Origin: SZUA-430 sp964646885
GTDB taxonomy: Bacteria; Pseudomonadota; Alphaproteobacteria; Micropepsales; Micropepsaceae
Length of the DNA stretch: 64,000 bases
Assembly (NCBI GenBank): GCA_964646885.1
Contig: CAZYFM010000001.1
Span: 35,259 to 99,258 of the forward strand
Direction: 5' to 3'
Positions 50,130 through 58,151 of this stretch are shown in pieces. The notes beneath the pieces were generated by a model, which had not been told where the DNA came from, did not search any database, and worked only from the letters and a program-made list of their open reading frames with translations. The position numbers were made by a program, and so were the translations under genes. The number at the start of each line of letters is the position of its first letter. The stretch's first letter is position 1.

Positions 50130-50987
50130 TCAGGCCGTGGCGGCCTTGGGCGGAACGACCACTGATTTCGCACCGGCCTTGTTGGCCTTGACGCTGACGC
50201 CGCGCGCCGATTCATGCGGTACGAACGTGTTGGTCACGCCAACCACCGACTCGGCAGCCCCCAGGAGCAGGTACCCGTCATCCGGCAGCAGTTGCGCCAT
50301 GCGGTCGAGCACGTTGCGCTTCGTCGCTTCGTCGAAATAGATCAGCACGTTGCGGCAGAAGATGATGTCGAAGGTGCCAAACCCCGTGAACGGATCGAGC
50401 AGGTTCGCCGGCCGGTACTGAACCGCCGAACGGATGTCCTCCTTGATCCTGAACTGGTCGCCTTCCTTCGTGAAATACTTCACGAGCAGCTGCACCGGCA
50501 GGCCGCGCTGCACCTCGAACTGCGAATAGAGGCCGGCCTTGGCCCGATCAAGCACTTCGGTCGACAGGTCGGTGCCGATGATTTCGAACTTCCAGTCCTT
50601 CAGGAGAAGCGACTTTTCCTTCAGGATCATCGCCAGCGAATAGGGCTCCTGCCCCGTCGACGCCGCTGCGCACCAGATGCGCAGGCGCTTCTGAGAGGCG
50701 CGTGACTGCAGCAGCTTGGGCAGCATCAGCTTTTCAAAGTGCTCGAAAGGCGTCTTGTCACGGAAGAAGAACGACTCGTTCGTCGTCATGGCTTCCACGA
50801 CATCGCGCGTGATGCGCTCGTCATTGGCGCGCATCTTGAGGGCCAACGCGTCGATGCTCGCAAGGCTGTGCTTGCGCAGCAACGGCGCAACGCGGCTTTC
50901 AATCAGGTAAGCCTTCTCCGGCGTCAGGACGAGCCCCGACCGACGCTTCAGCACCTGCGAGATGAATTCAAAATCAGCTGGCGTCAT
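50130..50987 (-). CDS. cheR: chemotaxis protein methyltransferase CheR
   Basis: A 285-residue enzyme that methylates glutamates of chemoreceptors with SAM. The N-terminal helical part has R-S-G-L-V-L and T-T-N-E-S-F-F-F-R-D. The SAM domain shows I-W-C-A-A-A-S-T-G-Q-E-P-Y-S-L-A and F-D-I-I-F-C-R-N-V-L-I-Y-F. A lysine-rich, alanine-rich tail follows. It overlaps cheB by 4 bp and is the last gene of the che operon. Confidence 0.95.
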   Translation of the reverse strand: MTPADFEFISQVLKRRSGLVLTPEKAYLIESRVAPLLRKHSLASIDALALKMRANDERITRDVVEAMTTNESFFFRDKTPFEHFEKLMLPKLLQSRASQKRLRIWCAAASTGQEPYSLAMILKEKSLLLKDWKFEIIGTDLSTEVLDRAKAGLYSQFEVQRGLPVQLLVKYFTKEGDQFRIKEDIRSAVQYRPANLLDPFTGFGTFDIIFCRNVLIYFDEATKRNVLDRMAQLLPDDGYLLLGAAESVVGVTNTFVPHESARGVSVKANKAGAKSVVVPPKAATA

Positions 50988-52237
50988 TTCGCTCTAAGTC
51001 CCAGGTGTTTGCGTATTTCGGTTCCCACGCTGTTGAGCGGCAGCACGGCGGCGGCAAGCCCCGCCTGCGCGACCGCGCCGGGCATTCCCCAGACAACGCT
51101 GGTTTCTTCATCCTGCGCGATGACGGTACCGCCGGCCGAAACGATGGAGCGTGCCCCTTCCCGCCCGTCGGAGCCCATGCCGGTGAGCACGACCGCAAGA
51201 GTGGATGACCCGTAGGCTGCCGCAACGCTGCGGAACAGCGGATCGACGGCGGGCCGGCAGAAATTCTCGGGCGGGTTCTGGTTGAGCTCGATCGGCCCAC
51301 CCTTTCCCTTGATGGTCATGTGGTAGTCGCCGGGGGCCACATAGACGCAGCCTTTCTCAAGCATCATGCCGTTTGCGCCTTCAACGCACTTCAGCCCGGA
51401 AGACCGCGACAGGGATTCCGCCAGGATCGATGTGAAGGTCGGCGGCATGTGCTGCGTGATGAGAACTGGCACGCTGAGCTGCGGCGCAATCGCCGTAACG
51501 ACGGTGACAAGGGCCTGCGGACCTCCCGTCGAGGATCCGATGACGAGGATCTGCGGCGGCAGCAGGGCAGCCTTGCGAAGCTGGAACGCTGAACGCGCGG
51601 CAGCCTGGGTTTCGTCGTGTGTGACCGGAGCGACCACCCGCACGGACGGAGCTGCCGGACGAGCAATGCTTGCAGGGCTCTCGGCACGCACGGGCGTGGC
51701 CGGTACCGGAGGAACGGCAGGCTGGGCTGGCGCGGGACGCACCACGGTTTCTGGCACGGGCCGCGGCGCAGCGGCGCGGCGCACGCGCTTCCCGCCAAGA
51801 GCCGTGATCCGGGCGAATAGTTCGCGACGAAATTCTTCTGCCGCCTCTCCTCCGCCAAGAGAAGTGGGCTTGGGGACATAGTCAGCAGCGCCAAGGGCAA
51901 GGGCCTTCAGCGATATCTCTGCATTGCGACGGGTGAGCGTCGACGCCATGATGATCTTGGCTTGCGGGCAGGCCTTCAGCAGCAGCGGCAGCGCCGTGAT
52001 CCCGTCCATGCCTGGCATTTCGATGTCCAGGACAATGATGTCCGGCTTGTCCGACTTGACGCGCTCGAGCGCATCCTGGCCGTTGATGGCTGCACCAAAC
52101 AGCGTTGTTTCCGAAGCAGAGTCGATCCAGCGGGAAACAATCCCGCGAATGACGGACGAATCATCCACCACCAGCACCCGGATGGGGTCGGTGCCGTGGG
52201 AAGATGCGGCGCTGCGTGAAGCCAAACCCTGGCTCAT
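50984..52237 (-). CDS. cheB: chemotaxis methylesterase CheB
   Basis: A 417-residue protein. The receiver (about 18-135) has D25-D26 and phosphoacceptor D71 in V-L-D-I-E-M-P-G-M-D-G. A Pro/Ala-rich linker of about 70 residues follows (about 150-225). The C-terminal esterase (about 230-410) has I-G-S-S-T-G-G-P-Q-A, Q-H-M-P-P, and G-M-G-S-D-G-R-E-G. It removes methyl groups from chemoreceptors. GAAGGAAC precedes the ATG, and cheR overlaps its end. Confidence 0.95.
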   Translation of the reverse strand: MSQGLASRSAASSHGTDPIRVLVVDDSSVIRGIVSRWIDSASETTLFGAAINGQDALERVKSDKPDIIVLDIEMPGMDGITALPLLLKACPQAKIIMASTLTRRNAEISLKALALGAADYVPKPTSLGGGEAAEEFRRELFARITALGGKRVRRAAAPRPVPETVVRPAPAQPAVPPVPATPVRAESPASIARPAAPSVRVVAPVTHDETQAAARSAFQLRKAALLPPQILVIGSSTGGPQALVTVVTAIAPQLSVPVLITQHMPPTFTSILAESLSRSSGLKCVEGANGMMLEKGCVYVAPGDYHMTIKGKGGPIELNQNPPENFCRPAVDPLFRSVAAAYGSSTLAVVLTGMGSDGREGARSIVSAGGTVIAQDEETSVVWGMPGAVAQAGLAAAVLPLNSVGTEIRKHLGLRAK

Positions 52238-52252
52238 GTAACTGGTGTTCCT

Positions 52253-52618
52253 TCAGCAGAGGCCGACTTCGGAAAGCTTCGACTCGATGATTTCGCGGTC
52301 AAAAGGCTTCATGATGTACTCGTTGGCACCGGCTTCCATCGCCTGCGTGATGAAGGAGAATTCGCTCTCCGTCGTGCAGAAGAGGACCACGGGCCTGTCA
52401 CCATCCTGCTCCTTGCGCAGCGCGCGCAGGAACTCGATGCCGTTCATGTTCGGCATGTTCCAGTCCAGCAGGATTGCGTCTGGCATGTGCTTGCGGCAGG
52501 CGTCCAGCGCGATCTGGCCGTCTTCGGCCTCGCTGATCTGGAACTGCAGCTGCTCGAGGATCTGGCGGGCGACCTTGCGTACGACCCGGCTATCGTCAAC
52601 GATCAGGAACTCTTTCAT
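52253..52618 (-). CDS. cheY: chemotaxis response regulator CheY
   Basis: A 121-residue single-domain receiver. Acidic pair D8-D9, phosphoacceptor D52 in I-L-L-D-W-N-M-P, the switch residue in L-F-C-T-T-E, and K in M-K-P-F. It binds the motor switch (FliM/FliN) or serves as a phosphate sink. It lies 15 bp before cheB and 237 bp after cheW on the same strand. Confidence 0.93.
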   Translation of the reverse strand: MKEFLIVDDSRVVRKVARQILEQLQFQISEAEDGQIALDACRKHMPDAILLDWNMPNMNGIEFLRALRKEQDGDRPVVLFCTTESEFSFITQAMEAGANEYIMKPFDREIIESKLSEVGLC

Positions 52619-52779
52619 CGGCGTTCACCCACCCCATGTCATGCGTCCATGCGTTTCGGGGCCGGTTTGGGCCGGCATTTGTTGTGGCGCGCGAGTGGCG
52701 CTCCCCGAAACTGTCATTCAAGGTAGTCGAAAAGCGTAAAGACGCCTTGAAGGATGCGGGAACTGGCTCGGGGCCGGCC

Positions 52780-52802
52780 GGGCAGATTGCTGCCCTTTTT
52801 TC
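52780..52802 (+). terminator. intrinsic terminator reading rightwards between cheY and cheW
   Basis: GGGCAG-ATTG-CTGCCC is followed by seven T on the plus strand. All che genes are on the minus strand, so this terminator points against them. It could end an antisense or unannotated short transcript, or block antisense reads into cheW. Confidence 0.55.
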
Positions 52803-52855
52803 CCACGAGCCCCAGGCCGACCGTTACTGATCGGTAAACGCGGCTGCCGGAAAGG

Positions 52856-53317
52856 TCAGGCCGCCGCCTTGCGCGAGAAGTCCAGGAGCACGTTGATGTC
52901 CAGCAGCACCAGCAGGCCATTCTCCATCCGGAACACGCCCTTCGAGACCGTCTTCCAGTGCGGATCGAGATTGACCGGCGTCGGCTCGAGCTGCTCCGGC
53001 GAGAAGCGCAGGACCTCGCCCGCGCCATCGAACAGCAGGCCATAGTGGTCACCGTCGCGTTCGACGCCAACCGCCATGAACTCCGAGCCAAGCCCCTCCT
53101 CCGCAATGCCGAGGCGCCGGCGACAGTCAATCATCGTGACGATGCGTCCACGCAGGTTCAGCACGCCGGCGATATCACGGTGCGACAGCGGCACCTTCGT
53201 CAGACGGTCGGGCTTGAAGATTTCGTTCACGACGTCGATCGGAATGCCGAACAGCTGCGGTCCGATGGTGACGGTTACGTACTCGTTGACCTGGCCGAGG
53301 GTGGCTGTCTTGGTCAT
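52856..53317 (-). CDS. cheW: chemotaxis adaptor CheW
   Basis: A 153-residue CheW coupling protein joining chemoreceptors to CheA. It has F-G-I-P-I-D-V-V-N-E-I-F, V-L-N-L-R-G-R-I-V-T-M-I-D and G-L-L-F-D-G-A-G-E-V. The ATG follows GGAG and overlaps the cheA stop by four bases. A 237-bp gap with a plus-strand terminator separates it from cheY. Confidence 0.93.
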   Translation of the reverse strand: MTKTATLGQVNEYVTVTIGPQLFGIPIDVVNEIFKPDRLTKVPLSHRDIAGVLNLRGRIVTMIDCRRRLGIAEEGLGSEFMAVGVERDGDHYGLLFDGAGEVLRFSPEQLEPTPVNLDPHWKTVSKGVFRMENGLLVLLDINVLLDFSRKAAA

Positions 53318-55881
53318 GCTGCGCGCTCCTGCGAATTGATGAACCCGCGTACCGTTTCAATGAGGCCGTCCCGGTCGAACTTGCGGGTCAGGGCATCGAA
53401 TGTGCCGTGGTCGTCGCCATCCGTGTCCGACGCAAGACCGACCACGGGCGTCGAATGCCACTGCGGATCCTGCTTGATGACGGACGCAAACTTGTGACCG
53501 CCCATGCCCGGCATCTGGATGTCGCTCAGGATGAGGTCGAACGACTTTCCTTCGTCCTTGAGCTTGAGCGCAAGTTCCGCGTTGGGCGCTTCCGTGACGT
53601 CATAGCCGGCAGCCGCCAGCAGCGGCGCAACCATCGTACGGAAGAAGGGACTGTCATCCACCAGCAGCACGTGGCGCTTCTGCTGCGCCGTGGGGCGCTT
53701 GGTGAACCAGTGCTGGAAAACGTCGCTGACATGATAGGCGATGTCGACAACCTCGGTGGCCTTGTCGCGAACGACGGCCGTTCCGACAATGCCTGATCCG
53801 GACGCCGTCAGCTCGAACTTGAGCGTCGCATCGACGATGTCGAGAATCTCGTCCACGGCAACGCCCACCGTCTGGTCGCCTTCGCTGAAGACGAGGACCG
53901 GCTGGAAGCCCTCTTCCCGCAGCGAGCCTGCGAGCGACGTGACGATCGGCATAAGGGCGCCGCGATACTGCAGCACGTAGCGGCCATCGGAGCGCTCGAA
54001 CTTCTTCGCATCCACGACTTCCAGGCGCGTGACCGCACCGAGCAGCACGGCCTTCGGCTCCATGGAGCCTGCCCTGAAGAGCAGGAGGGCCTGCTTCTGT
54101 TCGCGGTCGCCGACAACGGCGGCGGCGGCGTCCTCGGCCGCACTGCGTGTCGCAACCTCTCCCGAAACCGCAGCCGCGACACCATTCGGATCCAGGATCA
54201 TGATGACGCTGCCATCACCCAGGATCGTGTTGCCGGAGAACAGCGGGATATCCTTCAGGATGGGGCTGACCGGCTTGACCACGATTTCGCCGGTGTCGAA
54301 CACGGTATCGACCACGATGCCGAAGGTGCGGCCACCGGCCTGCGCGACAACGATATAGGCCTCGGCAGGCTCTTCGCCGGCCGGAGTTTCCAGGTTCAGG
54401 ACCTCGGACAGGCGCACCAGCGGCAGCAGGCGGTCACGCAGGCGCAGCACGCTTGTCTTGTTGATCCGCTCGATCTTCGTGTCGGAACTCTCGGAAGCGC
54501 GCACGAGTTCCATCACGCAGATCTGCGGAATGGCAAAGCGCATTTTCTGGATCCCGACGATGAGGGCGGAGATGATCGCCATCGTAAGCGGAATCTTGAT
54601 CGTGAAGGTCGTGCCGAAGCCCTCGCGGGACTTCAGGTCGATGGAACCGCCGATCAGTTCGATGTTCGAGCGCACGACGTCCATGCCGACGCCGCGGCCT
54701 GAGACGTTCGTGACTTTCTGGGCCGTCGAAAGGCCGGCATGGAAGATGAAACGATGGATTTGAGCCTCGCTCATGCGCGCAAGCTCTGCCTCGCTCACGA
54801 GGCCATTGGCCAGGGCCTTGGCCTTGATCTTCTCGACCGGCAGTCCTTTGCCGTCGTCGGCGATCTCGACAATGATATGGCCGCCTTCATGGAAGGCGCG
54901 CAGGTTGATGGTGCCCTGCTCCGGCTTTCCGGCGGCCTTGCGCTCGGCCGGGGTCTCAAGACCATGGTCCGCAGAGTTCCGCACCATGTGCGTCAGCGGA
55001 TCCTTGATGAGTTCCAGCACCTGGCGGTCCAGCTCGGTTTCGGCACCGTGCATCTGGAGTTCGATCTTCTTGCCAAGTTCGTTGCCAAGGTCGCGCACGA
55101 TGCGCGGAAGCTTGGCCCACGCATTGCCGATCGGCTGCATGCGCGTCTTCATGACGCTTTCCTGCAGCTCGGCCGTCACGTTGGACAGCCGCTGCAGCGG
55201 AACCTTGAATTCGCTGTCATTGGAATGGCGAACCATTTCAAGCAGCTGGTTGCGCGTCAGGACGAGTTCGCTCACCATCACGATGAGCTGCTCGATTACA
55301 TCGACATTCACGCGGATCGACTGGTTCGCCACCGAAACTTCTGCAGCCTTGCCCGCGGGCGCTGCCGCCACTGCGACCGCCTTGGAGACGGCCTCGGCCG
55401 GCACGACCGGAGCTTCGACCTCGACAGGATCGGCCGCGACAGTCGCCTGGTCGACAGCACTCATGTCTTCGGGTTCGGCGTGAACCGGGGCAGGCTCGCT
55501 GTCGCCGCCGGCTGCCGCAATTTCAAGCCTTTCAATGAGAGAAGTGTCATCTCCGGCGGGCTCGGACTCGGTCTGCTCGATGCCCGTGAGGATTTCCTTG
55601 ATCCGGTCCAGCGACTCGAAGATGAGCGTGACGGCCGACGGCGTGACCTGCAGGACCCCGTCGCGGAACTTCCCGAGCACGTTCTCTGACGCGTGGGCGA
55701 CTTTCTCGAGGCGCTGAAGTCCGATGAACCCGCAGGTGCCCTTGATCGTATGGACCAGGCGGAAGATCTTCTGAAGGACTTCCTTGTTGTTGGGTTCAGC
55801 CTCTAGCTTGACCATTTCACCATCGATGATGGTCAGGCTTTCGCCAGATTCGGTCAGAAAGTCTCTGAGAAGATCATCCAT
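53314..55881 (-). CDS. cheA: hybrid chemotaxis kinase CheA with two CheW-like domains and a receiver
   Basis: An 855-residue CheA. The HPt domain has H44 in L-V-H-T-I-K-G. No clear P2 CheY-docking domain is seen; an Ala/Glu/Val-rich linker occupies about 110-195. The dimer and ATPase domains follow (H-M-V-R-N-S-A-D-H-G-L-E, D-D-G-K-G-L, G-R-G-V-G-M-D-V). Then a CheW-like domain (about 440-580), a second CheW-like domain (about 605-715), and a C-terminal receiver (about 735-850; V-D-D-S and L-I-L-S-D-I-Q-M-P-G). First gene of the operon; a CtrA-like box lies upstream. Confidence 0.92.
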   Translation of the reverse strand: MDDLLRDFLTESGESLTIIDGEMVKLEAEPNNKEVLQKIFRLVHTIKGTCGFIGLQRLEKVAHASENVLGKFRDGVLQVTPSAVTLIFESLDRIKEILTGIEQTESEPAGDDTSLIERLEIAAAGGDSEPAPVHAEPEDMSAVDQATVAADPVEVEAPVVPAEAVSKAVAVAAAPAGKAAEVSVANQSIRVNVDVIEQLIVMVSELVLTRNQLLEMVRHSNDSEFKVPLQRLSNVTAELQESVMKTRMQPIGNAWAKLPRIVRDLGNELGKKIELQMHGAETELDRQVLELIKDPLTHMVRNSADHGLETPAERKAAGKPEQGTINLRAFHEGGHIIVEIADDGKGLPVEKIKAKALANGLVSEAELARMSEAQIHRFIFHAGLSTAQKVTNVSGRGVGMDVVRSNIELIGGSIDLKSREGFGTTFTIKIPLTMAIISALIVGIQKMRFAIPQICVMELVRASESSDTKIERINKTSVLRLRDRLLPLVRLSEVLNLETPAGEEPAEAYIVVAQAGGRTFGIVVDTVFDTGEIVVKPVSPILKDIPLFSGNTILGDGSVIMILDPNGVAAAVSGEVATRSAAEDAAAAVVGDREQKQALLLFRAGSMEPKAVLLGAVTRLEVVDAKKFERSDGRYVLQYRGALMPIVTSLAGSLREEGFQPVLVFSEGDQTVGVAVDEILDIVDATLKFELTASGSGIVGTAVVRDKATEVVDIAYHVSDVFQHWFTKRPTAQQKRHVLLVDDSPFFRTMVAPLLAAAGYDVTEAPNAELALKLKDEGKSFDLILSDIQMPGMGGHKFASVIKQDPQWHSTPVVGLASDTDGDDHGTFDALTRKFDRDGLIETVRGFINSQERAA

Positions 55882-55956
55882 ATGTCACCCGACGTGCAGG
55901 ACAGAATGCAAAACCGGAGAGAAAACTCCGCGAGCCTGATCAGTCGGCGATTTGTA

Positions 55957-55971
55957 TTAACAACGTCTTAT
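55957..55971. promoter_or_regulatory. CtrA-like box before cheA
   Basis: TTAA-CAACGTC-TTAT matches TTAA-N7-TTAA except at one base. It is 76 bp before the cheA start, in the 203-bp gap between chpT and cheA. Confidence 0.55.
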
Positions 55972-56084
55972 GAAGCGGGGATCCCAAACAGGATTCGTCG
56001 AATTCACTATTGATGGTGCATGCGCAACATCCTTGTTGCACATGGCTCGCGGTTTTATTGATACGTAAAGTCCTGAATTGGGCC

Positions 56085-56726
56085 TCAGGCAGCCACGTTT
56101 CGCTCGAAGCGGGCCTCGAACTTCACCGTGTCGTCAACGATTGAGTAACGAATCTCGCTGCCGATTTTCTGGGCGAGGAGCGCCGTGACGAATGGGGCAA
56201 TCGTGCGGCCGGTCAGGTCTTCCTGCGGGATCTGCAGGGCAAGGCCTTCCTTGATGTCGGGCGCAAGGTTGGCCTTGAGCCCCTTCGCCGTGATGGTCGC
56301 AAGGAAGCTGTTCTTCACCTGCTCCCCCTTCACCACCAGGGAGCCACCCCTGGGAATGCAGTCCGCACCCAGCGCCGCGAGGTTCAGGATGACCCGGATG
56401 ATCTCCTTGTCGATGGCGATCGACGGCATCTGCCAGTCGAGCTTCGCCTTCCCGGTCTTGAAGAAGTCGACGGCCACCTGCCCCACTTCCTGCAGGTCGA
56501 TCTCGGCACCGGCCGAACCCATGGCTCCAAAGGCCAGGCGCGCGAACAGCAGTCGGGCCTTCGCCTGACCCACGCTGTGCTCGATGAGCTTCATCGCGTG
56601 GGCCTTCATGACGGCGTCATCCTCGTCGGCCAGGATCTCGAGCCCGTTGGAGATTGCGGCAACAGGGCTGATCAGGTCATGGCACACGCGGGAAACGAGA
56701 AGCGCGCCGAGGTCGAGTTCGTGCAT
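56085..56726 (-). CDS. chpT: histidine phosphotransferase ChpT
   Basis: A 213-residue ChpT: an HPt-like domain with the phosphohistidine in R-V-C-H-D-L-I-S-P (H15 with this start), then a degenerate ATPase-like domain with N-L-A-A-L-G-A-D-C-I-P-R-G-G. ChpT passes phosphate from CckA to CtrA (and CpdR). The ATG at 56726 is chosen because the conserved H-box follows immediately and the CtrA box then lies about 100 bp upstream; ATGs at 56804 and a GTG-type start at 56897 are alternatives. Confidence 0.88.
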   Translation of the reverse strand: MHELDLGALLVSRVCHDLISPVAAISNGLEILADEDDAVMKAHAMKLIEHSVGQAKARLLFARLAFGAMGSAGAEIDLQEVGQVAVDFFKTGKAKLDWQMPSIAIDKEIIRVILNLAALGADCIPRGGSLVVKGEQVKNSFLATITAKGLKANLAPDIKEGLALQIPQEDLTGRTIAPFVTALLAQKIGSEIRYSIVDDTVKFEARFERNVAA

Positions 56727-56827
56727 CTTGGGTTGACTTTTTCCGTCGTTGTCCGGATTTGTGCCGGACAGGGGTGATGGGTATTGTTCGCGAGGACTTA
56801 ACATCAGGCTACCCAGCCAGACTTGAT

Positions 56828-56842
56828 TTAAAAAACGCTTAA
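56828..56842. promoter_or_regulatory. CtrA box before chpT (exact match)
   Basis: TTAA-AAAACGC-TTAA matches the CtrA consensus exactly. It lies 102 bp upstream of the chpT ATG at 56726 and 49 bp before the divergent CysQ-like gene, so it could act on chpT, giving a feedback loop on the phosphorelay. Confidence 0.72.
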
Positions 56843-56890
56843 GCAGTTCAATCCACAAGGAACATCGATTTTCATGGGCGGCGGGCGAAC

Positions 56891-57661
56891 GTGTCACGCG
56901 AACATCTGATCCGGAATCTCCTCGGGATTGCTCGCCAGGCGGGTGCCATCATCATGAGGCACTACGAAGGTGTGATCGTCACCCGCGAAAAACAGGACCA
57001 CTCGCCTGTCACCGCGGCAGACGAGGAAGCCGAGGAATACATTCTTCGCCACCTGCGGGAAGTCGCGCCGGGGATACCCGTCGTGGCAGAAGAAAGCGCC
57101 GCCGCAGGCAGGATCCCGGCCATCGGAGCCGGAAGCTTCTTCCTCGTCGACCCGCTGGATGGCACGCGTGAATTCATCGGCCGGAATGGCGAATTCACCG
57201 TCAACATCGCGCTCGTCGAAAGCGGCACCCCGGTGGCCGGCGTCGTCTACGCGCCGGCGCTCCAGCGACTGTTCTTCGGATGGCAGAACAAGGCATTCGA
57301 GATTTCAACGCGGGATGAATCCGAAAAGCCTCTGCAGACCCGCGCGCCGGTCGCAAGTCGAATGAAGGCTGTGGCCAGCCGCTCGCACCGTGACCCCGAA
57401 ACCAACCGCTTTCTCGAAAGACACGGCGTGACGGACATAGTTTCAGCAGGCTCATCGCTGAAATTCTGCGTGATTGCAGCCGGAGAAGCCGACATTTATC
57501 CGCGCATGGCGCCGACAATGGAATGGGACACGGCCGCGGGCCATGCCGTGCTGCTGGCAGCAGGCGGGCGCGTTACGCTTGATGACGAAGTTACGCCCCT
57601 GCCCTATGGCAAGGTTGATGCAGGCTTCCGGAACCCGAACTTCGTGGCGTGGGCGCGCTAG
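56891..57661 (+). CDS. cysQ: 3'(2'),5'-bisphosphate nucleotidase CysQ-like
   Basis: A 256-residue Mg-dependent phosphatase of the inositol monophosphatase superfamily. Metal and catalytic motifs are E67-E68 in V-V-A-E-E-S-A, D87-P-L-D-G-T92 followed by R-E-F-I (the CysQ-type ending), and W-D-T-A-A-G-H-A near 212. CysQ hydrolyses 3'-phosphoadenosine 5'-phosphate from sulfate metabolism. It starts with GTG and overlaps the convergent nfeD-like gene by 4 bp. SuhB-type activity is less likely given R-E-F-I. Confidence 0.86.
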   Translation: MSREHLIRNLLGIARQAGAIIMRHYEGVIVTREKQDHSPVTAADEEAEEYILRHLREVAPGIPVVAEESAAAGRIPAIGAGSFFLVDPLDGTREFIGRNGEFTVNIALVESGTPVAGVVYAPALQRLFFGWQNKAFEISTRDESEKPLQTRAPVASRMKAVASRSHRDPETNRFLERHGVTDIVSAGSSLKFCVIAAGEADIYPRMAPTMEWDTAAGHAVLLAAGGRVTLDDEVTPLPYGKVDAGFRNPNFVAWAR

Positions 57662-58116
57662 CTTGCCTTCACGGTAAGCAGCGTGCTTTCCGCAGCCGTG
57701 ACGGTCACGCGCGTTCCAGCCTTCAGGTCCGCACCTGTGTCCGATTGCGCCGACCAGCGCGTATCTCCGATCGTCACCGATCCGGCACCATGCTGGAAGT
57801 CTTCGAGCACGACCGCCGGCCGACCGACCAGCTGGTCCATGCGCTGGTTCAGCGATGACATGCCGGGCGGCACGCCCTTGGGCAGATACCGGTTCGATAC
57901 CGCCACGAGTCCAGCCGACAGCACGGCAAACAGCCCGATTTCCACGGGAAGCGACATGTCCATGAGGAAACCCGCAAGCCCAACCATCGCGGCCGCAACA
58001 CCTGGCCAGATCAGGTACTGCGTCGGCATGATCATCTCGATCGCGATCAGAAGCGCGGCCAGCGCAAGCCAGTGAAACGGCCCGACATCAAACAGGAACT
58101 GCGAAATCGATTCCAT
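57658..58116 (-). CDS. NfeD family protein
   Basis: A 152-residue short NfeD: three or four membrane helices (about 13-80) and a C-terminal OB-fold (D-Q-L-V-G-R-P-A-V-V-L-E through V-T-V-T-A-A-E). The neighbour upstream is an SPFH protein, the usual partner, 35 bp away; the pair is thought to organise membrane microdomains. The last four bases overlap the convergent CysQ gene. Confidence 0.88.
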   Translation of the reverse strand: MESISQFLFDVGPFHWLALAALLIAIEMIMPTQYLIWPGVAAAMVGLAGFLMDMSLPVEIGLFAVLSAGLVAVSNRYLPKGVPPGMSSLNQRMDQLVGRPAVVLEDFQHGAGSVTIGDTRWSAQSDTGADLKAGTRVTVTAAESTLLTVKAS

Positions 58117-58151
58117 GCCACCCTCCGGATTACGCCTTGGCTGAACTGCAA

